Made by a program: the position numbers and the translations under genes
Assembly: GCF_932274485.2 (NCBI RefSeq)
Contig: NC_065879.2
Coordinates: 17,038,591-17,102,590 of the forward strand
Direction of reading: 5' to 3'
Length of the DNA: 64,000 bases
Source: Patella vulgata
Taxonomy: Eukaryota > Mollusca > Gastropoda > Patellidae
Part shown: piece by piece, positions 11,075 through 20,575 of the stretch
Numbering within the stretch: position 1 is the stretch's first letter
Layout: each line of letters starts with the position of its first letter
Notes under the pieces: generated by a model
Databases searched by the model: none
Seen by the model: only the letters and a program-made list of their open reading frames with translations
Told to the model about the DNA's origin: nothing

Positions 11075-14000
11075 ATGCTTACAAAAACTACGAAAATATT
11101 GAAATCGATCATTTCACAATTTTCAACTGCTGCATTTGGAAATTTCAAAGTTCTAAACTGGAGAAATTCGTCACTACCGGATAGGAATACTTATCGGATT
11201 GAAACATTACCATGTAACTATAAGAATACCGTAACATCTAAAGAGGAGTTCGAGTAATATAAAATCTGTATAAAATCTCGCACTGTTAAAGATCACATCG
11301 CTTGATTTGCCCTTGACATTGAGATCTCGTCGTGTCTCGCGCGAGCGGCAGAGAAACCAACCAACAGGACTCGTTGGTTACGAGACACAAGGAGCAATTA
11401 TTAGGTCCAAACAAAACTGGTATGAAAACGGTGAAAAAAACACAAAATTATTTCTAAACTTAGAAAAAGAAAGAAAGTGTGCTACTACAATAAAAAAGCT
11501 CCGAAAATCTGACGATTCTATTATATTTGACCCCATTGAAATATCGGGAGAAATATTCTTATTTTATACAAACTTATATGCGTCGAGAGATTCGTGTTTT
11601 GAAAGGGAAAGTAATTTTATAACAAATTTTAGGCCTGTAGAAAGGCTAAATGATTATCAGAAAGATTTATTTGAATTCAAAATTGACTACTTCGAACTTC
11701 AGAAGGCCTTAAACTCGTTTAAAATAAATAAATCTCCAGGAAACGATGGTATCACAATTGAATTTTATCGACATTTTTGGCCTGATATTTATGTATTATT
11801 ATTAGACTCATATAACTGTAGCTTTGAAGAAGAATCTTTATCCGTAACACAACGTCAATCAGTTATTAAACTCATTCCTAAAGGTAATAAAGATAGAACA
11901 TGCTTAACTAACTGGAGGCCCATTACGCTTGTTAATGTCGATGTGAAGTTGGTGAGCAAGGTTTTGTCGAACAGATTAAAACCATTTTTGAACCAGTTAA
12001 TACACCCTAATCAATCCGCGTTTATACCAGGTCGCCACATTCATGAAAATACACGTATTATTTCCGATTGTTTTGATCTTGCAAAACAAAAAAGAATAAT
12101 AGGCTTTCTTTTAGCTATAGATTTCAAAAAAGCCTTTGACAGCATAAATCATGATTTTTTAATCAAAGCTTTATCGTCGTTCGGTTTCGGGCGTAATTTT
12201 ATTAGATGGATAAAAACCCTTTACAAGAATATCACCTGTTGTGTAATAAACAATGGATTTACAACCCCTTATTTTCATGTAAAAAGGGGTGTTCGACAAG
12301 GCGATCCAATGTCATCCAATCTTTTTAATTTAATCATAGAATTGTTACTATACGCTATTAGAGACGATGTAAATATAAATGGAATAAAATTTGGACGTAA
12401 AACCATAAAAGTTGTAGCTTTTGCTGACGATATAACGGCATTATTAAAAGATTTTAGCTCTGCGCGTCATTTGTTTGAGATACTGAGACTTTTTGGTTTA
12501 GTCTCAGGACTTATAATTAACGTTAATAAAACAGAGGCTATAGATTTAAACAGCTGTGATATGAATTTAATGCAAAAATTAAAATCAACCGGTATAGTTT
12601 TATGCGAAAAAGTCATAAAAATTCTCGGGATACATTTATCAAAAGACACTCATATTACCGATGAGTTAAATTTTACAAATAAAATAAATGAAATAGAACA
12701 AATATTAAAAATATGGGATAAACATAAATTATCTTTAATTGGAAAAATACAAATAATTAAAACATTTTGTATTTCAAAAATTCTTTACCCGGCAACTGTT
12801 AATCCAGTGTCGGACTCTACTATTCAAAAACTAAATTCAATATTTTACAAATTTCTATGGAACGGACCTGATAGAATAAAGCGAGATATTCTTATACAGA
12901 ACAATAAAAATTGCGGATTAAAAATGATTGACTTAAAAGAATTCCTAATATGTAATAGCATTTTTTGGATTAAAAAAATATACCAGTCACCCTTTCAAAC
13001 ATGGCTCATACCATATGAATTCATTATGGCTGAATATGGTGGAAATTTATTACCTGCTTGCAACTTTCCAGAAAAGCTAAATTTAAACATTCCTTTTTAT
13101 AAAAACCTTTATGACAACTGGTATAAAATTTACACAACACATATAAAGAACATTGTCCAAGCTAAAAATCAAATTATTTGGAATAATACAAATATAAAGA
13201 TTAATAATAAAATTATATTTTTAAAAGTTTTTTTTAACAAGAATATTTGGTATGTTAGTGAATATGTTGATAAAATAAATAAGATCGATGCTCAATATTT
13301 AGAAAAACATCAATTTATCTTAAATGGAATAGAAAAATGTATTTTGAGGTATGTACAGGAACCGAACGAATTTGAAAGTGCGATACATACCAATTTTAAT
13401 TGTAATATAACTCCTTTGGAAGATATAAATACTAATTTTTACAAAATATATAATACCGGTTTTTACAACGTGGATTCAAAAGATATTTATGATAGCCGGA
13501 TAAAAGCAAAGTTCAGCAGGCCAAGAGCCATTGCAGAATGGGAATACATTCTAAATACCGAGTTAAGCGATCAAGACGTAGAAAACACATTTAAAATAAT
13601 AAACACTGTATGTCTTAGTACAAAACTGAGAAGCTTTGAATACAAATATTTCCATAGGATTATATTCACAAATGATAAATTATTCAAAACTAGAAAAGTA
13701 GATAACACACTCTGCACTTTCTGTGAATCTAATATAGAAAATGTAGAACATTTCTTTGTTTTCTGCCCATTTTCACAAATAATATGGAATCATTTTCATA
13801 CCATTTTAGATCGCAGCAATATAAAGATAGATATAAAAACACATATCAAACATCTTGGTTTAACTAACAAACCAGATTATATAAATAATACTGAATGGAT
13901 CTTCATTAATCATGTAATTATTTTAACTAAGTTCTATATATATCGGACTAAACTACGAAACGAAATACTGAATATTAATAAGTATGAAAGCTTTTTAGTA

Positions 14001-14238
14001 GAACATGCTAAATTGGAGATTGAGATATCTCCGGAACTATACATAAATAAATGGAAATATCTTTTTAAGACACCCTCCATACTGATTCCTCATTGATGGA
14101 TTTATGTACTTAGATCTGTGTACAGAAGGGACCCTTGTAATTAAGCGTTTATAAAGCACAATATAAATAAATGTTGTAACATATACTTGTAAATAATGAC
14201 GTAAATAAAAGTGTTGCTTTTTAAAAAAACAAAAAAAA
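11075..14238 (+). mobile_element. L1/Tx1-type LINE, 5' part degraded
   Basis: Non-LTR retrotransposon whose 3' two thirds are open. From about 11075 to 11306 the same frame still reads protein-like (YKICIKSRTVKDHIA) but holds stops. No apurinic endonuclease domain can be recognised upstream, so the copy is 5'-truncated or decayed there. The 3' UTR is short (about 14097-14220), contains aataaa, and ends in an A-rich tail at about 14222-14240. Confidence 0.85.
11307..14096 (+). CDS. LINE reverse transcriptase, 929 codons open
   Basis: Reverse transcriptase of an L1/Tx1-type LINE, which copies its own RNA into a nicked chromosomal target. Blocks in order: GAIIRSKQNWYENGEKNTKL typical of L1-like ORF2 before the RT; SPGNDGITIEFY; LTNWRPITLVNVDVKLVSK; LLAIDFKKAFDSI (first catalytic Asp); GVRQGDPMSSNLFNLI; and AFADDITAL (the catalytic DD pair). 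Near the C-terminus, CTFC-x8-H-x4-C is the zinc-knuckle motif (zf-RVT) seen after the RT. The frame opens at a TTG with no good start codon, so it is the surviving part of a longer ORF2. Codon use is strongly AT-biased. No break is seen from 11307 to the stop, so the insertion is fairly young or the truncation is the main damage. Confidence 0.93.
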   Translation: MPLTLRSRRVSRERQRNQPTGLVGYETQGAIIRSKQNWYENGEKNTKLFLNLEKERKCATTIKKLRKSDDSIIFDPIEISGEIFLFYTNLYASRDSCFERESNFITNFRPVERLNDYQKDLFEFKIDYFELQKALNSFKINKSPGNDGITIEFYRHFWPDIYVLLLDSYNCSFEEESLSVTQRQSVIKLIPKGNKDRTCLTNWRPITLVNVDVKLVSKVLSNRLKPFLNQLIHPNQSAFIPGRHIHENTRIISDCFDLAKQKRIIGFLLAIDFKKAFDSINHDFLIKALSSFGFGRNFIRWIKTLYKNITCCVINNGFTTPYFHVKRGVRQGDPMSSNLFNLIIELLLYAIRDDVNINGIKFGRKTIKVVAFADDITALLKDFSSARHLFEILRLFGLVSGLIINVNKTEAIDLNSCDMNLMQKLKSTGIVLCEKVIKILGIHLSKDTHITDELNFTNKINEIEQILKIWDKHKLSLIGKIQIIKTFCISKILYPATVNPVSDSTIQKLNSIFYKFLWNGPDRIKRDILIQNNKNCGLKMIDLKEFLICNSIFWIKKIYQSPFQTWLIPYEFIMAEYGGNLLPACNFPEKLNLNIPFYKNLYDNWYKIYTTHIKNIVQAKNQIIWNNTNIKINNKIIFLKVFFNKNIWYVSEYVDKINKIDAQYLEKHQFILNGIEKCILRYVQEPNEFESAIHTNFNCNITPLEDINTNFYKIYNTGFYNVDSKDIYDSRIKAKFSRPRAIAEWEYILNTELSDQDVENTFKIINTVCLSTKLRSFEYKYFHRIIFTNDKLFKTRKVDNTLCTFCESNIENVEHFFVFCPFSQIIWNHFHTILDRSNIKIDIKTHIKHLGLTNKPDYINNTEWIFINHVIILTKFYIYRTKLRNEILNINKYESFLVEHAKLEIEISPELYINKWKYLFKTPSILIPH

Positions 14239-14246
14239 CAAGACTC

Positions 14247-14264
14247 GTTGCCTGTCCATCTATA
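14247..14264. repeat. Right half of the 18 bp inverted repeat flanking the LINE
   Basis: gttgcctgtccatctata is the exact reverse complement of 10645-10662. Confidence 0.7.
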
Positions 14265-14734
14265 TAATGTCCATAGTATTACTTGACCTCTTGCAAGATG
14301 TCAAAGAAGAGAGACGCCGACTGGATAGGAATTCATCTTTTATCAATACCAAGTACAATATTAACCAAATTATGTTCTCCAGATCGCATAAAATGTGTGT
14401 ATGATGCAATCCTTCGGGCTGAGCAAACTGAACCTTTTTAGTCATCATCAGTCCTGTGTTGGAACTTCTTAGATGAAGGCATGCGAAAACCAAGAAATCC
14501 AATAACCACCTAGGACAGAAATCAGATCATCCGTATCTCATTAGGGAGAAGCAACGAAAGTAGTCGTGGGAGGCAATCAAAACGGAAAGAACTAAAGGAA
14601 AGCTTATGTTGAGATTGACTGATTTTAGAACAGTTTGAACTAATATATTGTCTTTTAGTCTTGTGTTTTTATGCCAAGTTACTATAGTTCCCATAGCAAC
14701 ACAATACAGCAACTACTGTCGAATTTATTTTAAA
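14265..14734. other. No recognisable gene
   Basis: I see no repeat or protein signature. Small open frames here lack recognisable composition. Confidence 0.35.
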
Positions 14735-15098
14735 GATGCATTATATAAGAGCTAAATCTTCCTATTGCAGGTCTTTTTTCTGGCTTCAAATCTTACATAA
14801 ATTATTATTTAGACATTTATCACATGACAACTCACTAGAACATCGAATGGCCGAGATTTAAATAGATTTGACCATCCGCGAGATTCAATACTTTATCCAT
14901 AAAAATGATAATCGAGATTAAATCTCGCTTGTCAAGGACCCTTGATACGATAATAAACGATCTACGCTGCATCTTCAAACAGTCATAACTTCGCCCAGAA
15001 TATATTCAATGATCATTATCTTTCTTTTTGTAACTATTATAACATGAACGATCATCATTCTATCTAAATCTTACATAATGCATTTTTAACTATATATA
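14735..15098 (+). mobile_element. M1 MITE-like element, diverged
   Basis: Starts ttaaagatgcattatataag, contains the M1 words aaatcttcctattgcaggtc and ttatccataaaaatgataat, and ends cataatgcatttttaa. It is more diverged than the 2826 and 17908 copies. Confidence 0.7.
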
Positions 15099-15299
15099 TA
15101 TTATTTATAATTTTTTAAAGATATATTTTATTCACTATAAATGAATATAGGGGAATAGGCAAAACGCTAGCCGCATGCATACTACTGTGTTTCTTTCCTC
15201 AATATTTTAATTTCTGTATATACTATCTTATCATGTTTCTATATTATGGGTATATACAAAGAATAATTCGCATTAGATTTGTCTGCATTATTAACCCCG

Positions 15300-15445
15300 T
15301 AAAGCCTCAGAAGAAGAAGAATTGTCTGCGATCTCACCCTTGTCAGAAGTGGACGTTAAGCCTCCCAAACCATCTGCCTTATGACTTTATTTGTCTACGA
15401 TATCAACCTCGGTGGAAGCGGCTTTAAGCCCTACAAACCAACACC
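15300..15445 (+). repeat. SINE-C 3' end
   Basis: Two tandem partial copies of a third family end, containing aagaattgtctgcgatctca with ggacgttaagcctcccaaac, then atatcaacctcggtggaagc with tttaagccctacaaacca. Related ends occur at about 35550-35607 and 48250-48300. Confidence 0.6.
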
Positions 15446-15631
15446 ATTTAATGTTATTTATTTGTGTTTATATGTTTGATGACGACTTGCATGAAATCTG
15501 ATTAAATCGCTGTAGTGTAATAAACCATAATAATTGTTGTCCATAATGTGTATTTTACATCATCTGTATGTATTATGTGTACGATGATGCCTAAAAATAC
15601 TTAAATTTGTTTTAAACAATGCCATTGTAGG

Positions 15632-16410
15632 GTGACCCACGCACCTACAGAAATACAGTCAACCGCTGATAGTTCGAGACTACCACTGAAGCGTGCACAT
15701 TCGCCGTGTCGAGGCCAACTTTCTGACAGTATGATACTATAAATAGCCATGGCACGTGCAATTCTCTACAAATCTATCAACTATTACAGCCGTAAAAAAA
15801 TTATTGTTGACGATTTTGAAAGCAGTAAAATTAAGCTTCTTGGTTATTACAGCAGATTTAGAAATTACGTTCGTTTCATTTTTTAAATCGCTTTATCATT
15901 AACTATACCGTTAAGAGCGGCATCTTTTGGTTTAGTACAAATAATATCTCTGAAACACTCGGGTTAGACAGGAACATGATACTATCAGTAGTTTCATTTT
16001 ACTTTTACAAGCTTCTTAAAACAATTGTTGAGCTAGCTAACGTGCTCATTTCTAAATTCAATTTCTTGTTCTAGCTTTCTGTTATGTTTCGTAAAAAAGT
16101 AGTCTTGATTATCCCGACCTGTCAATCAGCCCTAGAATGGTCGATAGACTGGTTAAGCGAGACTAATTTTAAAACAAGGGCACGTAACCTATCTTTTACT
16201 CAAAAGTGTCTGGATGTTATGGACGACACATGGAACCAGTTTTCAGTCTATTATTTATACATGATTAATGGTCATAGCTTATTAAGTACAACATGATCGT
16301 TTATTTAGTGACTATAATTGTGTGAAACTGATTTGAGGCTTGGCATATATATAAATATTGTGGCGAAATTGTCGAGATATATGGAGATATTTATTTATGG
16401 TGGGTCACCC
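15632..16410. mobile_element. Non-autonomous DNA transposon with TA target site
   Basis: The ends are exact 11 bp inverted repeats, gggtgacccac at 15632 and gtgggtcaccc ending near 16409, each flanked by TA. The flanks join into a sequence similar to about 46446-46520 (gtatgtattatgtgta, then atgcctaaaaat), which supports a real insertion. The ~780 bp interior has no transposase frame. TA duplication suggests mobilisation by a Tc1/mariner-type enzyme. Confidence 0.7.
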
Positions 16411-16522
16411 TAACAATGCTGTCTTTTTTATGTTTATGTTTATTTTAGAATGTTTCATTGAATAATTTGAGTGTCAAATAAAAGAAAGTTAGACTGTTTT
16501 ATAAACCTGAATGATCATATAT

Positions 16523-16775
16523 GAGAGAGAGAGAAAAATGGGGTTTAACGTCCGCTCGACACAAACTAGGTCATTTCGGGACTAACATATGGTTTAATTT
16601 TTTTCAATAATTCGCTTGTGCGTAGGGGTCTTTAGCAGTGGGAGGAAACCGGAGGACCCGAAGAAAACCCACGAGGTTGGACAGGCGACTCTACTCCTTG
16701 TCACGTACAACCGGGGATTCGAAGCCACGCCAGTTGACTCAATGACAGGCCTTATGATACAGCCCCCCCCCCAAA
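16523..16775 (-). repeat. SINE-B copy
   Basis: Has a (GA)n end at 16523, body words ctaggtcatttcgggactaa and accggaggacccg, and a B-box-like segment near accggggattcgaagcc. A poly-C tract borders the head side. Confidence 0.75.
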
Positions 16776-16942
16776 TGATCATATATGCAATATCTGATCG
16801 AATTATGACAATTTTGAGTTGGGTTTGAATACGTGAATCCAAACTAGAAGATCCATAATTAAGAACAAATTCAAATTTGCGCCATTTATATTGCGTCTGT
16901 TCCATCCACATGCTCAAGGCGCCGTATCTTTACGCGTTACAC

Positions 16943-17100
16943 TATAGGCCCGTAGCTAACGGGGATGGGGGGGGGCGGCGGGGAGCGCCGAACCGCGCCC
17001 TTTCCATTGGACGCAATGCGAAGCCAACGACCACAATGTGTGACATTGGTTGGGCTGCCCCCTTGCCCCTCCCCCCACGCCTGCTAGCCACGGGCCTGCA
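16943..17100. mobile_element. Small GC-rich MITE-like element
   Basis: The ends are imperfect inverted repeats, taggcccgtagctaacgg and gctagccacgggcctgca. The interior is G/C-rich and has no coding capacity. Both reported frames across it are shadows. The target duplication is unclear. Confidence 0.5.
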
Positions 17101-17249
17101 CAATGGACACACTAGTAACCCGATCACTTCGGTTCAGAGATAAACAAAATAGTTATGACATTTTCTTTAAAAGCTTCGAGTGGGCTTGAAGTTTCATCAC
17201 TATGTGGTAAGCTTTTCTATAAAATTGGTGTGTTATATCTGAAGGGGAG

Positions 17250-17592
17250 GGTCACGGTGGGTAAGTGGGTAAGACGCTGGCTCACCAGCCTGGAGATTGG
17301 GTGTTCGATCCCTGCATTGGCCCAGAAAGTTCATCAGGATTTTCCGGCGTGGTTCCCCCTTGTCAGTGACGCAGGACGGAGGGCCTGACAAGGGCAGCTG
17401 TCTAGTCGTTCGGATGGGACGAAAAATCGAGGTCCCGTGTACACATTGTCGTGCACGTAAAAGATCCCTTGACAGTTTGAATCCGATATAAGATTCCTCA
17501 TAGCACACTGTATGGCGTATGCCCGTCTTCATCAGTCCAGTTAGGAGCAGAACCATAAGACGTTAAAACCTATTTCATTTCATTCCATTTCA
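17250..17592 (+). repeat. SINE-A copy, near full length
   Basis: The best plus-strand copy. The A-box-like segment is gtgggtaagtgggtaagacg, the B-box-like segment is gtgttcgatccctgcattgg, then come cttgtcagtgacgcaggacg and gtctagtcgttcggatggga. The tail is aagacgttaaaacctatttc. It sits directly against the LINE remnant at 17597. Confidence 0.85.
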
Positions 17593-17596
17593 TTTT

Positions 17597-17869
17597 ATAT
17601 CTGAAGGATTTATAACCACAACCCTGTAATTTAAATTTTGGCACATCTATCAGATCTTGGTTGATAACGATTCGTGATGGTATGTAGAGCTGTACAAGTT
17701 CAGATAGGTAGGTGGGGTTGGATCCATATAAACATCTAAACACATGATACAACATGTTAAATGTTATTCTAGAACCGATTGGCATCCAGCGAGGTTCTTT
17801 CAGAACGGGGGCTATATGTGATCTTCTGGAAGTCCTGCTTATGTTCCTGGCGGCAGTGTTATGAACCAT
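17597..17869 (-). pseudogene. LINE reverse transcriptase C-terminal remnant
   Basis: The minus-strand frame reads NTAARNISRTSRRSHIAPVL, then EPRWMPIGSRITFNML and NPTYLSELVQLY. This is the thumb/C-terminal region common to CR1/L2-type LINE reverse transcriptases. Only about 90 residues remain. The SINE-A copy at 17250-17592 cuts off the 3' side, and the M1 copy at 17908 lies close on the other side. Confidence 0.8.
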
Positions 17870-17907
17870 TTGTAACTTTTAAAGTAAGATTTCGTGTAAG
17901 CACAGTT

Positions 17908-18273
17908 TAAACATGTATAATGCAAGTGCTAAATCTGGCTATTGCAGGTCTTTCTTTAGGACTTCAATGTTATATAAATTATTAAATACACATTAATTAA
18001 CTTATCAAGATCATAATCAACTTTCGGTGCCATCGGATGGATCCGATATTAAGCAGATTTAAATACGTTTTCCGGTTGATGAAATAACCGAAAAATGGAT
18101 AATCGAGACTTTGGTTCATTATCGTAACAATGGTAGCAATGACTATCGAGACTATACTGTTGTCTAGGTTCATAGTAATTTGACATAAATTTTCAACATA
18201 TTCCATTTTTATTATCTATTACAGCGAGAACTGTCAGCTCTTTATCTAATCTTACCTAATGCCCCTTTAAATA
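17908..18273 (+). mobile_element. M1 MITE-like element
   Basis: Begins ttaaacatgtataatgcaag, contains ttatcaagatcataatcaac and gataatcgagactttgg, and ends ttacctaatgcccctttaa. Confidence 0.75.
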
Positions 18274-18349
18274 TATATTTCATATAACCTTGAATAGGGA
18301 TTTAAAGAGTTCAATAACTTTAACAAAACACATGCCAGTTTTGTAATAC

Positions 18350-18655
18350 ATGAAATGAACTTGGGTTTAGCGTCCTACCAATGAAGATGGGCATATCCCA
18401 TACAGTGTGCTCTAAGAGACATTTCCCCAGTTCTCTACATGCACGTCGATGTGTACACGGGATTCTAGGATTCTTGCTCCCGTCGAACGATCAGAATCCT
18501 ATCCTTGCCAGGCCCTTCGTCCTGTAACATTGGCAAGGGGGAGGGGGTGTCGTTAAATTCCGCGGAACCGTCTCGGCTGATACCGGTTTCGAACATGGGA
18601 TCTCAAGATTAGCGTGCAAGCGCTTTACTGACCGTGCCATCATGGCCTCCATACA
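18350..18655 (-). repeat. SINE-A copy
   Basis: The tail is aatgaacttgggtttagcgt at the low end, the body has gtcgatgtgtacacgggatt, and the A-box-like head reads tgaccgtgccatcatgg at the high end. Confidence 0.75.
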
Positions 18656-18919
18656 ACTTACCGTGTTTTAATTAGTTGAATGGTACACTGTACCACACAA
18701 AAAAGTATTTTCCGTTTATACTAATAATATATATTTTGGCCAATATTCACTCTGTACAATTATATCTTCAAGGGATCTTACGTTTAAGATAAAAACAGTA
18801 ACTCTCACACAGCTAAAGATATTTTTAAGATTACCTTACTCGGTAATGGCTCATTTTGTCTGAATGATAGACAAGCACCGGTGTGAATAGAAATAGGCTA
18901 TTGATTAAAATGACAAATG

Positions 18920-19076
18920 TGGAATAATAATAATAATAATAATAATATAAACAACATTTATATAATACACAATGATCAAAACATTTCAAACCAAATAATA
19001 TAAACTTCAGTATACATTACAAAAGGTGGGTGTCTAAAACGGCCACAAAAATTGTTTGGAAAACAATTGCCAACAT
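18920..19076. repeat. (AAT)n microsatellite and AT-rich spacer
   Basis: (aat)n at about 18926-18947, followed by an AT-rich stretch. Such (aat)n tails are common at CR1/L2-type LINE ends (compare 63593), but no coding remnant is visible here. Confidence 0.4.
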
Positions 19077-19210
19077 TAAACATACATTATGCAAGAGCTA
19101 AATCTGTCTAATGCAGGTCTTTCTTTAGGCCTGAAATGTTATCTAAATTATTAATTAGACATTAATTAACCTATCCAGACAATAATCAACCCTAGATGAT
19201 ATCGCTATCC
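19077..19210 (+). mobile_element. M1 element, left part (split by the 14 kb transposon)
   Basis: Reads from ttaaacatacattatgcaag to the target duplication ctatcc at 19205-19210. The rest of the same copy resumes at 33429. Joining the two parts gives an uninterrupted M1 sequence like the 2826 copy. Confidence 0.9.
19205..19210. repeat. Target-site duplication, left
   Basis: ctatcc, repeated exactly at 33429-33434 on the other side of the element. The M1 copy at 2826 has a single ctagcc at this position, which confirms that the 6 bp are duplicated. Confidence 0.9.
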
Positions 19211-19526
19211 TATGGAAGGGGATCGACGCCACATTAAAAGACATGTAAACACGAGTAGAAGTTACTATGTCAGCATATGAAAGTGTTGTTTTGATGATTT
19301 TTCCATGTTCGATTTTACAAAATAGAAAAGTATTGTCCACTAACGAAAAAACACATGTACAAATGCGCCTTGTAACGTTTGTATTTTCTACATCTGATCT
19401 TTCAACTGTTGTAATTTCTACTAGTGCATAATCGACATATGTAACTTCGACATCGGTATTTTCTTCCAATGTAATTTCTTCCAATGTAATTTCTCCACAT
19501 GTCACATCCATCAAGGCGTGGTTCCG
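19211..19526. repeat. Left terminal inverted repeat
   Basis: Reverse complement of 33128-33428, with a handful of mismatches and one extra tandem 15 bp unit (ttccaatgtaatttc) near its inner end. Both repeats happen to contain a ~110-codon open frame beginning MMDVTCxEITLEE that reads inward on the right side. It is probably fortuitous or a short leader, because it is simply the repeat translated twice. Confidence 0.92.
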
Positions 19527-19559
19527 ATTTTAGCCGAAGCTTGCGTCATAAAAACAAAA

Positions 19560-19660
19560 CCTCCCTTCAAGTAGTCTCGGTCATCCAGACAATATGGCTC
19601 CTCCGCGATAGCTCCCTCGACTAACGGGCTTGGATGACCGAGGCTACCCTTCGAGGAAAG
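19560..19660. repeat. Imperfect hairpin near the left end
   Basis: tagtctcggtcatcca and tggatgaccgaggcta are inverted about 60 bp apart. It could be a tiny inserted foldback element or a structured part of the transposon's subterminal region. Confidence 0.5.
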
Positions 19661-20129
19661 TCATTCCTACTACCAGAAAGTTGCATGGGGAGCATCAATA
19701 ATTTTTAACGGAAGTTAACACTAACATATTGTTTTATGCTAAATTTTAATACAACTTTTAATAATTTGCTTTCTTTGTTATTTGTATGTGTCTTGAATTC
19801 ACCATTTCTGGTGTTCATGTCGTTAACATAATTTTGAATGCATAGTTATAGTTTCGAATAAAGAACCGCCTCTGTCGGCCCTGTCGTCTGCTCCACATTG
19901 GTGACATCGTTCAATCGTAGCCATGGACAATAATAATCAGGTATATTTATGTTTGAATATCTTCCACAAAAAACTTGTTCTTAGAGCACATAAGCGTACA
20001 AATATACTACATAAGTGACACAGGTCTTTCTTCTTTTTTTTGGTTGTCAGATTGTAGCACTATCTACACTACAGTTCTACACTCGTTCAGTCGTTATAGT
20101 TTCACGCGTAGACGCCGTAGATACCACAT

Positions 20130-20575
20130 GGTCAATGAAATGGGGTTTAACGTCCTATCTTGATGTATTTTTTGTATTGGCTAATGAAGACTGGCATATA
20201 CCATGCAGGGTGCAATGAGGGAAATTTTGTCAGGAAATCCATCAATAACTCGCCTAGCCCTAGCTAGACTATGTCTATGAAATGAATCACTAGACCTACT
20301 ACTACTAGTACTATCAGTATCTCTAACAATTTCCAACTGTCTGGGATTTTTAGCATGCGCCCTGTCCTGATGCAGCACACTGGACCTCGGTTTTTCGTCC
20401 CATCCAAACGACTAGGTGCTATTCTTTGCCAGCCCTTCAGCTCGGGTCTGCACCACTGTGACTGACAAGGAAGGGGAATCCGTCATGAGTTTTTATGACC
20501 GGGAATCGAATCAACAACCTGGACCTGGTTAGTAAGCAAGCTCTGTAGTCACTGAGCCACTGCTGCTCCCCATAT
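20130..20575 (-). repeat. SINE-A copy inside the transposon
   Basis: The tail is gaaatggggtttaacgtcct, the body has tttcgtcccatccaaacgac, and the A-box-like head reads ctgtagtcactgagccactg. It carries an unrelated insertion of about 80 bp near 20240-20330. It lies in HECT intron 1 and is therefore younger than this copy of the element or was carried along with it. Confidence 0.75.

Noticed and set aside
19155-19514. The TIR open frame as an ordinary host gene
   Set aside because: It exists as two inverted copies at the exact ends of the transposon, so it is part of the terminal repeats. It is kept only as a finding.
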